Numbered from the stretch's first letter, positions 1-13,007 are shown. The stretch is 64,000 bases of DNA from Mactromeris polynyma (GCA_032209605.1 JASFXZ010000037.1:2914001-2978000); one strand, 5' to 3'. A program made the numbers and translations. Notes: generated from the letters alone by a model not told the origin.

Positions 1-238
1 GTTTCTGCAGTAGGTGTACCGGTATACCGCTTGTTTCTGCAGTAGGTGTACCGGTATACCGCTTGTTTCTGCAGTAGGTGTACCGGTATACCGCTTGTTT
101 CTGCAGTAGGTGTACCGGTATACCGCTTGTTACTGCAGTAGGTGTACCGGTATACCGCTTATTACTGCAGTAGGTGTACCGGTATACTGCTTGTTTCTGC
201 AGTAGGTGTACCGGTATACCGGTTGGTTCTGCAGTAGT
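1..238. repeat. Minisatellite, 32-bp unit, about 7 copies
   Basis: A 32-bp unit containing ctgcaggtaggtgtaccgg-like sequence (core gtaggtgtaccggtatacc) repeats head to tail with almost no divergence and is cut by the window's left edge, so its true length is unknown. Each unit carries a near-perfect 16-bp palindrome, ggtgtaccggtatacc. The last unit decays at about 225-238. No coding function. Confidence 0.95.
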
Positions 239-1261
239 GTATCATATAAGCAACTAATGAGATCCAAATGCTTCATTTTTCTTTACATTACAATACAACC
301 GTGTTGATTTAGGTTGACACAAAGGTTACAAAAACGTTAGTACCAGGAATGGAATTCTAAGAAATTCTTGGAAATTAGTCATCATGCTAAATTCTTGTTA
401 TATGCGTACTTAACGAGCAATGACTAAACTTATGTCTTGTGTATTTTACGACCAAAAGCCTACAATCTTGTAATATAACTATCTAATCTTAATTCTCCTT
501 ATTGTTGAATACTGCGTCACGAGAATTTAGCCATATATATGCTTCAGGGATGGTTTTTTTTTAGTTTTATGTTAATGAGTTTTCGTCACCCACTCATATC
601 TAGTAATCTACGTATATGGTTTCAATGGAACATTAATATTTAAGTATCCTAAAATCTTGCTCAGAACCCCCGACATACGATAAAGCGGATCCAGCCAATC
701 AATGATATAGAATGAATGATAGAGTACCCGGATGGAAAAGAGTACCCGGATAAATGGATTGCTTACTGGAAATAGTACAAAAACCCCCCCGTGAATTTCT
801 GGTCACATTTTATGCATTTATATAAGGAGTTTTCTTATCTATGCAGATTGTTCAAACTTTGTTCACGTTGTTTTGTTGATTTTGTGCACATTTGCTTAAA
901 AATGAATATCAATGTTTGCTTTGCGTAAATACCACGTGTGAAAAGATTAACATAATTGTGGTTACTTGACTTTTTTGTTATGTCTCTTCTTGTTAACTTG
1001 GTAGATACCTGTACATATCTTTAAATTTCACAAATTCACAGTTTCGGTATGAGTCAATGTCGCTCACGTAAAATGCATTTTAAATGTGAATGTCACTAAA
1101 TTGTTTATACAGCCGGCTATATTTATTTCAACTTGTTTTTGTTTAAACTTATTTATTTTTCGTAAATTGCAGCTTATACGAATCACTCTCAATGACCGCT
1201 TCCTGTGTTATTAACCAGTGCTCATGTTTAAATTAGGGATTGCGAAGTAGTGATCGAAGTC
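239..1261. other. Non-genic AT-rich sequence
   Basis: No frame with coding character, no tRNA and no tandem repeat recognised. Short poly-T and poly-C runs only (for example near 786). Confidence 0.5.
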
Positions 1262-1335
1262 CGTCCTGTGGAGCTCGAACTCACGACCTTAGGACCAGGA
1301 GTCAGGCACTCCATCACTCGAGCACTAAGCCTCCT
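1262..1335 (-). mobile_element. tRNA-derived SINE-like head
   Basis: On the minus strand the segment reads as a degenerate tRNA: an A-box-like start (ggcttagtgctcgagtg), then gactcctggtcctaaggtcg, then a B-box-like gagttcgagctcc. The middle block recurs almost unchanged at 61550-61612 on the plus strand. Two dispersed copies sharing the same non-standard tRNA-like core point to a SINE family rather than a functional tRNA; the cloverleaf is not intact. The 3' boundary is not resolved. Confidence 0.5.
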
Positions 1336-2028
1336 GTCATTTCAGTTGTTTACACAAGACAACATTTTGCGTTTTAACAAGCTCAGATAATGTTCAATAC
1401 CTAGTAAATGTGTTAATCAATGAACCCATAAGGCAGATTTCTTACTTAAGTTTTAATCATAGCAAGTTGTTACATCTTTAAGTCCATAATTACATGTATA
1501 TATTTATATGAAACATGCTGATTAACTCGTACGTAAAGGTTGCACACTCGTTCACACAGTTCGTGATATAAATATAAAATGATAGCATTTATAGATTGCT
1601 GAGTCGGCAACCCACAAGTAACTCCCCCGTCCCCTGACATTTCTTATACGTCTGGTTATTACATTGTTTCTATTTGTTTATGCAAACACATGATTCAACA
1701 TTAAACAATAATGGGGAAATGTTGAATGATATGAGACAAAAGTCGATGTGTTAGCTCATATTTTTGTTTATTTGTTCAATCAAACATGAAAAATATATTT
1801 CCTATAGTTAAAACATCAATAAAAGTGCATTAACAAAGAATGAACTCATAATGTATTGATCCGTATTTGTTGAAGAAAGATGTTTGAACACCATAACATT
1901 TAACAATCAGGCTATTTTTCAAGTTTTGTCCATTGGTAATATGGTAAAAAAAAGATATTTCAATCAGTTATTCATTGCAATGGTTCTTATAAGAGATGTT
2001 TTAGCCAATGTAACATTAGTATTGGATG
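1336..2028. other. Non-genic sequence
   Basis: AT-rich sequence with no recognised element. The short open frame at 1884-2081 resembles no family known to me and runs into the 35-bp array. Confidence 0.45.
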
Positions 2029-4118
2029 AAGCCAACTCAAATAGTTTATGTTCAGATGAGCCAGATACATCTTTATTATAATAAGTCCTCTTCATTCAGA
2101 TACATCTTTATTATAATAAGTCCTCTTCATTCAGATACATCTTTATTATAATAAGTCCTCTTTATTCAGATACATCTTTATTATAATAAGTCCTCTTCAT
2201 TCAGATACATCTTTATTATAATAAGTCCTCTTCATTCAGATACATCTTTATTATAATAAGTCCTCTTTATTCAGATACATCTTTATTATAATAAGTCCTC
2301 TTCATTCAGATACATCTTTATTATAATAAGTCCTCTTCATTCAGATACATCTTCATTATAATAAGTCCTCTTCATTCAGATACATAACTTTTGCTTGCCA
2401 GTCTGAGATTTCACGTGCCACTGTTCTGTTTTACTGCAATGGAAGAACGCATAAATGCATGATGTCACATTAATTCTAATCTCCCATGGCTCAATTGTCA
2501 GACAGGCGAGGATGATATCATTAAATGCATTCAATACAATTATTTTGATCGATATAGAACCTTGGGGAATTGTGGTAGATTTAAGAGAAATACGGAAGAA
2601 TTAAGAATTTATTTTTTGCTCATCAAATCCTGTTTTATTTTCCGTGCATACACCAATCAGGATTTCTTTGTCCTTAGTAATGATTGTCATTCTTAATGTA
2701 GCACGTGTTCATGTTTTCAATAATTACAATATTATGTCCCACGCAAGATTTCCGTTGACGCACTGCAGAAGTCCAATAAAATGGTACGATTTCGTATTTA
2801 CCATCGTTCAGCTGATCGTAAATCGCTCGATAAACGAGCAAATAATGTACAGGTCAGATTGTTAGTTCTCAAAAACAATTTCCAAACCCAGATGCCTAGT
2901 AAAAGTCGGAAAACAAATTGTACGTGACTACAAAATATATTATGACCAACCGTTGAGTGTCGTCTGCCAAAACATACAAACACCAGAACAAACAGTAAAA
3001 GAAATCCAATCACGAGATAGTTTCTGTTGTGTGTGTGTTAACTTCAATATTAATACATTCGCCACAGTCAAGGTTGGTGTGAACATTTTTATTAAATATT
3101 GGAAGGGTGGATCATTATGCATGACACAATGTCACGTTTACATATAAAACTTCATAAACTTTGCATAGGTAAGCAGTTTTATCAATCTGTCGCTCTATTG
3201 AACAATTTACTGGATACATTCCAATTTATCACTCAATTATATAAAGACACCAACCTTTCCCTCAGCTTGTTATTAAAGTCATGATGTGCAAAATTCATCA
3301 AGTATTTTCCAGTTTTGTATCAGATGAAAGGTTTTAATACAGGGACCCAGTGTCTTCATTCAGCGTCTCCAACATGCTTTGGTGATTCCCTATACATCGA
3401 ATTAAATAAAAATTACTAATAGTTCATAAAAATAGCTCGATAGGTAATCGATCAACTTGGCCCACTAGTACTACACTGTCATTGCAGTAATGTTTCCTAG
3501 AAGTGTAATGTGATATAAATTGTGTAGGGAGGATAAAGTCACAATTGCGAGATTATCGTGCCAAATACATATAATGGAATATTGTACCACGGTCATTGTC
3601 CTACATTATATTTCTTCTCCTGTATTGTCATTATTGCGTGTTATTTCGAGTGAAAACGGTGATAATGTCATAAAAATGCACATACAATCATCGGCAAATT
3701 GTAGATCTCAGAAATATCGCTTATTTTCAATCTACAATCAAATACGATTTAGAAACACCGTTTTATATTTTAATTGCTCGAGTTGTTAATGGACTGTTTG
3801 CTCTGATTACAATGAATGGTTCTGTGATAAATTTGATGTTAACACTTTCTTTCAAAAGGTCTGAAAAGCATTATCCTAATCATACGTTGCATTTGCAATG
3901 CCATTTACAATATAAGTCACACTTGCTTAGTGTATTATGCTTTGGTGACAACAATGTTCATAACGAATTGGACCTCGTCAATGAGGTTTTGGCGAGGGTC
4001 ATGTCTTGCAGAAGAACATCTTTCCAGAACGGTTTATATTTTATTACATTAATAACTGAATATATAACCGTATAATAGGTCTGTGATATTAAGATAAATG
4101 ATACAAGACTTTATTTCA
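2029..4118. repeat. Segmental duplication, copy A
   Basis: From about 2029 this segment aligns at high identity with 6932-9998 (copy B), beginning at gatgaagccaactcaaata and ending near aagataaatgatacaa. Copy A contains a nine-copy 35-bp array where copy B has a single unit. It lacks about 1.23 kb present in copy B at 7505-8738 and about 55 bp present near 7279-7335. Short frames shared by the copies differ by amino-acid-changing substitutions and match no known protein, so they are probably not genes. Confidence 0.9.
2066..2385. repeat. Minisatellite, 35-bp unit, 9 copies
   Basis: Nine near-identical units with the core ataataagtcctcttcattc. The last units carry cttcattataataag instead of ctttattataataag. 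The equivalent place in copy B (6960-7000) has one unit, so the expansion is younger than the duplication, or the array contracted in B. Confidence 0.95.
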
Positions 4119-4741
4119 AAGCTTTATTCCAAATATTCCTATATGATCGGCTTCTGGAAACAACGGCTTTACTTGACTTTAAAAGCTTCTTTTTTTAACG
4201 TGTTCATTGATCGATTCATAAAATAAATACTGAATTATATGTCTAAATGGACGTGACACTTAAATCATTTCTGTTTATAATGACGATGAGCTGTTTGTAC
4301 GTGTTAATGGGGTTTGACAAATATTGGTTTGATAGATGAATGTGTGGTTGAGCAACTCTGATCCAAGCATTATCACATGTTAAATCAATGTGTTTATATC
4401 GTTGGTACGCCTACATCATCGGGTGTTCAGTCCAGTTATCAATTGCAAAGTATTTGACAAAAGTAAAACGATCTTTATGAAAAAATGTATAACACCCACC
4501 ATAATCTTCCCACACTTTACTCATACACACACATTGTATATGGGGCGTTTGTAAAACATGATGACAGTGCTTGTCGGATTGATGTGCACATTATAACTTC
4601 ATTATAACACGTGGTTTTGAAAAAATCACATAGATGTGAGTAATACAATTGACACTGAAGAAATCACTTGAAGTATACAGACGCCCTTTTAATTGAAACA
4701 TCAAGGATAGACTCCAACAAGAATAATCAATTGTTTCAATT
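4119..4741. other. Non-genic sequence
   Basis: Sequence after the end of duplication copy A. No gene, tRNA or repeat recognised before the 30-bp array. Confidence 0.45.
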
Positions 4742-5306
4742 GTCGGTATGAATACCTGTATGTTGCCAAATGTCGTTGCCAAATGTCGGTATGAATACCT
4801 GTATGTTGCCAAATGTCGGTATGAATACCTGTATGTTGTCAAATGTCGGTTTGAATACCTGTATATTGCCAAATGTCGGTACGAATACCTGTATGTTGCC
4901 AAATGTCGGTATGAATACCTGTATATTGCCAAATGTCGGTACGAATACCTGTATGTTGCCAAATGTCGGTATGAATACCTGTATGTTGCCAAATGTCGGT
5001 ATGAATACCTGTATGTTGCCAAATGTCGGTATGAATACCTGTATGTTGCCAAATGTCGGTATGAATACCTGTATATTGCCAAATGTCGGTATGAATACCT
5101 GTATGTTGCCAAATGTCGGTATGAATACCTGTATGTTGCCAAATGTCGGTAAGAATACCTGTATGTTGCCAAATGTCGGTATGAATACCTGTATGTTGCC
5201 AAATGTCGGTACGAATACCTGTATATTGCCAAATGTCGGTATGAATACCTGTATGTTGCCAAATGTCGGTATGAATACCTGTATGTTGCCAAATGTCGGT
5301 ATGAAT
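4742..5306. repeat. Minisatellite, 30-bp unit, about 19 copies
   Basis: Units with the core cggtatgaatacctgtatg plus ttgccaaatg, very homogeneous. Because 30 is divisible by three and the unit lacks stops in several frames, long open frames appear on both strands (4591-5405). They translate only the repeat and are artefacts. Confidence 0.97.
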
Positions 5307-5473
5307 AATCGGTATAAAAGTGTTTGTCCTTGAATGAAATGCTTTACACTTTATATAATGATCAGTTATTATATATGCAACACAGAATAATATTATGTCT
5401 CTCATTTATAAATTACAAACTATTATTATTATGTAATACTTCATATTTCCATTTAGAACTGTCTGTATAAGTT

Positions 5474-5582
5474 GTCAGGATGGCCGAGCGGTCTAAGGCG
5501 CCAGACTCAAGATATATACAATCTTAAATACGAGTGTTCTGGTCCACGTATGTGGGCGTGGGTTCGAATCCCACTTCTGACA
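5474..5582 (+). tRNA. tRNA-Leu(CAA) with intron
   Basis: The first exon runs gtcaggatggccgagcggtc to the anticodon loop ctcaag (5474-5511), with anticodon CAA at 34-36. A 25-nt intron (5512-5536) sits one base after the anticodon, the usual place in animal tRNA-Leu(CAA). The second exon starts ttctgg at 5537, pairs with ccaga to close the anticodon stem, and carries a long variable arm and the T-arm ggttcgaatcc. The acceptor stem gtcagga/ttctgac pairs. Type II tRNA, probably functional. Confidence 0.95.
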
Positions 5583-5774
5583 CATATTTTTGTGTAAAAT
5601 TATTAATATATAAAAATGTAAAAATATTGAAATGAACAAATTGACTAAGCGTTCGGCGTGTTTTTCCGTGACTCCACACTGCACTCATATTTCTTTTTGT
5701 TGTAAGAAGACCCGATTATCCATATCCTAGACCCAATGTATAAATCCATCTGTACATTAACAGGCAAACAAGTT

Positions 5775-5883
5775 GTCAGGATGGCCGAGTGGTCTAAGGC
5801 GCCAGACTCAAGGTGTATACAACCTTAAATATGAGTGTTCTGGTCCACGTATGTGGGCGTGGGTTCGAATCCCACTTCTGACA
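5775..5883 (+). tRNA. tRNA-Leu(CAA) with intron, tandem copy
   Basis: Mature sequence is nearly identical to the gene at 5474 (one D-loop difference, gagtgg for gagcgg), with the same CAA anticodon. A 25-nt intron (5813-5837) is related to that of the first copy but differs at several bases. All stems remain paired, so it is probably functional. Confidence 0.95.
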
Positions 5884-6003
5884 CATTTTTTAACGTAAAA
5901 TTATGAATATATAAAAATGTAAAAATATTGGAATTAATAAATTGACCAAGTGTTCGGCGATTTTTTTTCTATTACTCCGTACTGCACTTAAATTACTTTT
6001 TGT

Positions 6004-6827
6004 CAAAATATACAAATTGTTAGAAGGCCCGATGTAAGGTAGTGTTAACAACAAAAATGGAAAAAGTGTATATCCAAAAACATCATGACCTTTTTTAGAT
6101 TCGAAAAAGCGCGGGAAAAACCAAGACTGGTGCGTCTAAGCTTTTCCGCTATGCGAACCACAACGTAATTACTTCTTAAGTATTCATGCCATTTCTGGTT
6201 GAACCGAAAGTCTATCAAAAATGAATATCAATGAATCGCAAACGTGCATGGCCTCGAAGAACGCCTTTATTAATCGTTGGTGATTAACATTAATTCTTCT
6301 AAACATTCCGTGTTTTATCTGATATAAAAATATATGAAAAGCAAAAAATCCGTCGTTTTATAGTGTTTTCCTCGGCCGAAATTGTCATCCATACTCGTCT
6401 CTCCTCAGCCGGCAACGTCATCATTGCAAAATACCCTCTGTGGTAAACGTCATCATATTAGTGCATACCAGGGTCCCTTTGGAAGGATCAAACGTCGGTT
6501 TAAGAGCAACGACAGACTTGCAACTTGCAAGAATTGTTCGTAAATGATATAATATGTTCTGATATATGGGATAAAACTATTCAATTATACCGCAAAACGT
6601 TTAAAATCGAGCCTTTTTAGGCATTTTTTTTCCTAATTTTCTATATGTCAAATATAAACGGACCATACAATCTTTATTCCGCAACGATATCGCTTTGTAT
6701 TGTTTTTATAGTAAATTTAGACATTCATCTCGTTCAGACGATAAAAGATCCTACAGAAACATCGAAATTACGAATTGTTGGTCAGAAAATGAACACCACT
6801 ACTCACCTGTCTGGAACGCGTCTCTCT
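6004..6827. other. Non-genic sequence before the 19-bp array
   Basis: No recognisable gene. The open frames at 6645-7075 run through the 19-bp array and the duplicated segment, and match nothing known to me. Confidence 0.45.
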
Positions 6828-6830
6828 GTC

Positions 6831-6922
6831 GAAGTCACATCACTCGGCGGAAGTCACATCACTCGGCGGAAGTCACATCACTCGCAGGAAGTCACATCAC
6901 TCGGCGGAAGTCACATCGGATT
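6831..6922. repeat. Short minisatellite, 19-bp unit, 5 copies
   Basis: Units of aagtcacatcactcggcgg in five copies, one with cgcagg, ending in aagtcacatcgg. The array lies at the left boundary of duplication copy B. Confidence 0.9.
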
Positions 6923-6931
6923 ATACACTGT

Positions 6932-9900
6932 GATGAAGCCAACTCAAATATTTCATGTTCAGATGAGCCAGATACAAGTCCTCTTCATTCAGATACATAC
7001 ATTGTGCTTGCCTGTCTGAGATTTCACATGCCACTGTTCTGTTTTACTGCAATGGAAGAACGCATAAATGCATGATGCCACATTAATTCTAATCTCCCAT
7101 GGCTCAGTTGTTAGACAGGCGAGGATGATATCATTAAATGCATTAAATACAATTATTTTGATCGAAATAGAACCTTGGGGAATTGTGGCAGATTTAAGAG
7201 AAATACGGAAGAATTAAGAATTTATAATTTGCCCATCAAATCCTGTTTTATTTTCCGTGCATATACCAATCAGGATTTAATGATTTCTTTAGCATTATTT
7301 AACAGCAGCAAATATCTGTAATAATTGTCAGCTTGTCCTTAGTAATGATTGTCATTTTTAATGTAGCACGTGTTCATGTTTTCAATAATTACAATAGTAT
7401 GTCCCACGCAAGATTTCCGTTGACGCACTGCAGAAGTCCAATAAAATGGTACGATTTCGTATTAACCATCGTTCAGCTGATCGTAAATCGCTGGATAAAC
7501 GAGCTAATTGACAAGAAGAAATATCTTGAAAAAAAGATGGTCGGCACAATATCAAGATTCGTTCTGCAACCTAAAAAATGCCGAGATGTTACGATTGCTG
7601 GTCACTCCAGATCCTGAATTGATTTCGGTAAATTGGGTATATATTAGCAGTTTATGTATGTGATCGGTTAAAATTGTCGCCCGTTTTCACAACCCTTCAG
7701 TAGTCCCACTTGGGGAGCAGGGGGATGCTTTCCCAAAAGTTTCGGTTGACAAATTGACAGCCACTATGATGATGGAAATTTATTTTGTTTATTTCAGTCT
7801 CGTTTTGTTTTTCTTCAGTGGTGACATCATTTGGTGACAGGGCCGCGACACCAGAGATGCTTAGATAATTAGTATACTTTCCACTACGTCAGACCGCACT
7901 GAAGGTTGCTATAGTGACATACTGTAACACTGAGCCATGTAGCAAGGCTTACACATATATACCAAGGTTGTTATAGGAACAATTTGTTTTCTTTTATGTC
8001 ATTCATACAGTAACCTATTGTTTGACTGTATTTGGAAGAAGAAAATGGGGAACAAAAGAGTAGCCACCCAAGTTGTCAAATGTTATAATGTCCGCAAATA
8101 CAAGCAGAACCGCTCTGGCAATAGTGCTTTTAAGATATCTAAGACTCGTCTACCACAAACGGTATATTTAAATGGTTGGCGAAAATACAGCCGTAAATCT
8201 GTCTTATGTCTTTGCTATATTCGTACTATGTACTATTGTTAGAATATTTCGAGTATCTGAAACAGACAAAAGTACGTTAACGTGAAATATTTATAACATT
8301 ACATCTAGTTTGGACAGCACCATTTGCGAATTGATCAACGTTGATGGGTGTTGTTGCTGAGAAAATTCTCTAGGAGTGATATATAGTCTTATCTGTGCTA
8401 TATTTATAGTGACATCGTTTATTGATCAGCTGATATTGTACCCAGGGGTGATATTGGATATAGAACAGGACACTGAGTAGCAAATGAAGAATGGTTTGGA
8501 TACTGGTCTGGATAGCAATCCGTTTCGTGTCACAGATTAATGAAAAAATACCACACAACGTTTTGGAGAGCTATTGTCGATGAAGTGTCTGGTATGTCCA
8601 GTAACTTGACATGTTTTTTTCCGGCGGATATAATGTAGTGTATCGTGGCATCCATTTGCAAAAAAGTCTACAATAAATTCTATCGACTGCACAAATACAG
8701 TTAAAACTCCATTATGCGGTCATACAGTGTCTAATATACCGGTCAGATTGTTAGTTCTCAAAAACAATTTCCAAACCCAGATGCCTAGTAAAAGTCTGAA
8801 AACAAATTGTACCACAAAATATATTATGACCAACCGTTGATTGTCGTCTGCCAAAACATACAAACACCAGAACAAACAGTAAAAGAAATCCAATCACGAG
8901 ATAGTTTCTGTTGTGTATGTGTTAACTTCAATATTAATACATTCGCCAAAGTCAAGGTTAGTATGAACATTTTTATTAAATATTGGAAGGGTGGATCATT
9001 ATGCATGACACAATGTCACGTTTACATATAAAACTTCATAAACTTTGCATAGGTAAGCAGTTTTATCAATCGGTCGCTCTATTGAACAATTTACTGGATA
9101 CATTCCAATTTATCACTCAATTATATAAAGACACCAACCTTTCCCTCAGCTTGTTATTAAAGTCATGATGTGCAAAATTCATCAAGTATTTTCCAGTTTT
9201 GTATCAGATGAAAGTTTTCCATACAGGGACACAGTGTCTTCATGCAGCGTCTCCAACATGCCTCGGTAATTCCCTATACATCGAATTAAATAAAAATTAC
9301 TAATAGTTCATAAAAATAGCTCGATAGGTAATCGATCAACTTGGCCCACTAGTACTACACTGTCATTGCAGTAATGTTTCCTAGCATTGTAATGTGATGT
9401 AAATTGTGTAGGGAGGATAAAGTCACAAATACGAGATTATTGTGCCAAATACAATTAATGGAATATTGTACCACGGTCATTGTCCTACATTATATTTCTT
9501 CTCCTGTATTGTCATTATTGCGTGTTATTTCGAGGGAAAACGGTGATAATGTCATAAAAATGCACATACAATCATCGGCAAATTGTAGATCTCAGAAATA
9601 TCGCTTATTTCCAATCTACAATCAAATACAATTTAGAAACACCGTTTTATATTTTAATTGCTCGCGTTGTTAATGAACTGTTTGCTCTGATTACAATGAA
9701 TGGTTCTGTGATCAATTTGCTGTTAACACTTTCTTTCAAAAAGTCTGAAAAGCATTATCCTAATCATACGTTGCATAAGCAATGTAATTTACAATATAAG
9801 TCACACTTGCTTAGTGTATCATGCTTTGGTGACAACAATGTTCATAACGAATTGGACCTCGTCAATGAGGTTTTGGCGAGGGTCAAGTCTTGCAAAAGAG

Positions 9901-9998
9901 CATCTTTCCAGAACGGTTTATATTTTATTGCATTAATAACTGAATAGATAACCGTAGTATAGGTCTGTGATATTAAGATAAATGATACAATACTTTAT
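6932..9998. repeat. Segmental duplication, copy B
   Basis: Aligns with 2029-4118. Colinear blocks are about 6932-7500 with 2029-2845 and 8738-9998 with 2846-4118. The copies differ by point changes, the single 35-bp unit here against nine in copy A, an extra stretch at 7279-7335 and the 1.23 kb of 7505-8738. The copies are in direct orientation with start-to-start spacing of about 4.9 kb. Confidence 0.9.
7505..8738. other. 1.23-kb block present only in duplication copy B
   Basis: At the homologous point copy A joins ataaacgag directly to caggtcagattg. In copy B those sequences are separated by this block. No terminal inverted repeat, target-site duplication or recognisable protein is evident, so it may be an insertion in B or a deletion in A. 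The short open frame at 8018-8242 is lysine- and arginine-rich but unrecognised. Confidence 0.7.
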
Positions 9999-10302
9999 TG
10001 TCAGGAATATCGGTCATTATCGTTCCTTACAAACAAGATGAGATCGATGATGGACGTCCACACATTTCCTGAATGATTCATTCTATACACCAGTCACAAA
10101 GTCTTCATCTTCATCTAAAAATTGATTTGATTTCTACAGAACATGTACATTGTATTATTGATTGAATCCCATTCTTACTTCAGGACTTAATTTCCAATTT
10201 AAGAAAAGGAAAACTTCTGTAAGGAAAGTGCAGATGTTAGATTCATCGGGCAATATTGGATATTATAGTGAGATAGAGTAGACCATGGAAGGCAACAGTT
10301 AC
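9999..10302. other. Non-genic sequence
   Basis: About 300 bp between the end of duplication copy B and the 34-bp array. Nothing recognised. Confidence 0.45.
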
Positions 10303-11190
10303 AATAGATTTCCTACACAGATCCCTAGAGTACAAGAATAGATTTCCTACACAGATCCCTAGAGTACAAGAATAGATTTCCTACACATATCCCTAGAGAA
10401 CGAGAATAGATTTCCTACACAGATCCCTAGAGTACAAGAATAGATTTCCTACACATATCCCTAGAGTAAGAGAATAGATTTCCTACACAGATCCCTAGAG
10501 TACAAGAATAGATTTCCTACACAGATCCCTAGAGTACAAGAATATATTTCCTACACAGATCCCTAGAGTACAAGAATAGATTTCCTACACAGATCCCTAG
10601 AGTACAATAATATATTTCCTACACAGATCCCTAGAGTACAAGAATAGATTTCCTACACAGATCTCTAGAGTACAAGAATAGATTTCCTACACAGATCCCT
10701 AGAGTACAAGAATATATTTCCTACACAGATCCCTAGAGTACAAGAATATATTTCCTACACAGATCTCTAGAGTACGAGAATAGATTTCCTACACAGATCT
10801 CTAGAGTACGAGAATAGATTTCCTACACAGATCCCTAGAGTACAATAATATATTTCCTACACATATCCCTAGAGTACAAGAATAGATTTCCTACACAGAT
10901 CCCTAGAGTACAAGAATATATTTCCTACACAGATCCCTAGAGTACAATAATAGATTTCCTACACAGATACCTAGAGTACAATAATATATTTCCTACACAG
11001 ATCCCTAGAGTACAAGAATATATTTCCTACACAGATCCCTAGAGTACAAGAATATATTTCCTACACAGATACCTAGAGTACAAGAATATATTTCCTACAC
11101 AGATACCTAGAGTACAAGAATATATTTCCTACACAGATCCCTAGAGTACAATAATAGATTTCCTACACATATCCCTAGAGTAAGAGAATA
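10303..11190. repeat. Minisatellite, 34-bp unit, about 26 copies
   Basis: Units built on agatttcctacacagatccc plus tagagtacaagaat. Variants such as cacatatccc, gataccta and acaataata are interspersed, giving a patchwork consistent with repeated local duplication. Confidence 0.96.
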
Positions 11191-13007
11191 AGAACGGGTG
11201 AAACATGAAAACTCAACTTTATACTTACCATACAGCGTTCGCTTTACAGCTAAAAATATGGATCGAAATATAGCTATCAAAATCATTTGGTATCCGCTAC
11301 AACTTCAGTAAAACGTTTTCATAGCGGAACTCTCTTGAGCCACAAGCTCTCTTTACTAACGTCATCAACATTTCTGTAGTACGAAATCATTTTCGTTTAA
11401 ATCTTTCTCGGGCAAGAACCTCTTAACAAATGGCAAATTTCGCGTTTCTAAAAGGGCGTTGTTTATCGCATTAAGCCAATAAAATCTACAAATTATGTTA
11501 CATGTTTTATCGCTAATACAAATCCATGTACCTGCGACAAAAACATAGGTTGACAGAATAACACATAAAGCATGCATGCAAGGTACATGTACAACTGTTT
11601 AATTCTTAAGGTTGGCATTGAATATATACTTGGAAAAATCACTAACACTATTTGTTGATGTTACAGTCAGACGATCAATTTGTTTCTCTTTCGTGGGCCA
11701 TTTGTAATTACTTTCAAATACATGTATATGCTGGGTCAAAAAATTGGATAATATTGACATGTTTCGATACCATAGGGTAAACACCTAAAATATACATATC
11801 AAGATGCAATACAGACAACAACAAAAATATACCATCAGATAGAAATTAAAATTATCTTTCAGTTGGTACCAATATGTCCATGTTTAGCCCTTCATGGTAT
11901 CGAAAAATGTACATATTATCCCATGCTCACTGTCTTGTTTTACTCATTATGTTTTGATCTGTGGTCCGAGTATTTAGAACAAAATATTAAAAGTGATATT
12001 CCTTCTCTGTTGATCCTGTTTTACGGAATCAACGAAATATATTGATTTTCTGAAGTTTCACATTGTGTCCGCGCTCTTCAGCCAGTATTCGTACACATTG
12101 TAGGTTTGTCTTCGCTCATTTGCATATATCGGGTGTAAGTGTGCCCTGTAGCAACATATTCTCTCTTTTAGTATACACTGTAGAAATGACAGCATACACA
12201 AATAAATATTCCTGTGAAAAGAGAAATACTAGTCAGACAATTATGTGGTCACTTGCCTGTCGTATTGCTGTCATTCTACAATTTCCTTTCCATGCAATAA
12301 ATGTATGAGTACATAGTACATCAGGTTATTGGTAGCATAATGCAATGGACGTAACGTAATCAAGTCCGCTTGACCAAAGATGACCAAAGTGGAGAAGTAT
12401 AATGGACCGTCTACTATATGTCTCATCATTCGTTATTAACTTAGACATATGTGGTCCCGGTCTGGGAATATCAGATTGATAGATATTGAACTAGTATGAT
12501 ACTCCCTACAGCTTCTATATGATTGTGTCATTTGGGTAAGATTAAGTAATATATTAGATATTGGTAATTCTTTGTGAAGTTGATAAAGCTATATGCTAAT
12601 GTATTCTGTCTGTATACAACATAATTCTGACAATAATTGTATGATAATGCCAGTCTGAAACAATTATTACCGAATAATATCCAAAGTCTGTCACTTTATT
12701 TCGTATATGATATATCCTTGCTAAACACCGGTTGCAGATTAACGTCTCGTGCAACTTCTCCACAGCAAAAGCCCTTGGGAAACGCAATGTTTGGCTGTTG
12801 TTGTGACATTTTTGCACTCGAGACATTGAATCGATCGAAAATTATCAAAATGATACTGTGGGTGAGAAAAGGTTGTTGCCCAACAGAGGGACGCTCTGGA
12901 CGCAGGATTATACCGGATACTTGCATCCAGCATTCAAATCACAAAAGTTACTCTAATGAGTGGTAATAGCTCGTGTCGAGTTTGAAAATTGCATAAATAA
13001 TAATGTA
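11191..13007. other. Non-genic sequence
   Basis: About 1.8 kb with several short frames (11365-11577 minus, 12063-12308 plus, 12637-12966 plus) but no domain I recognise and no convincing exon chain. Confidence 0.45.

Larger units (their letters stand above)
5470..6003. repeat. Tandem duplication carrying two tRNA-Leu genes, period about 301 bp
   Basis: The tRNA gene at 5474 and about 120 bp of its 3' flank (taaaaatgtaaaaatattg, then gttcggcg, then actgcact) recur in the same order from 5775. The flank is more diverged than the mature tRNA sequence, as expected when only the tRNA is under constraint. Confidence 0.85.

Noticed and set aside
1262..1335. Functional tRNA gene on the minus strand
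   Set aside because: Stems do not pair as a full cloverleaf and the core recurs at 61550 with the same deviations, as expected of a SINE.
4591..5405. Long open frames on both strands (233, 188, 187 and 134 codons)
   Set aside because: They are translations of the 30-bp tandem array; the open frames follow from the period being a multiple of three.
3520..9673. Paired 89-codon frames (3520-3789 and 9404-9673) conserved between duplication copies
   Set aside because: Similarity reflects recent duplication. Differences include many amino-acid changes in a short span, and no motif is recognisable.
10303..11190. Regular short repeats as a CRISPR-like array
   Set aside because: Units are contiguous 34-mers without unique spacers, in animal DNA; it is a minisatellite.
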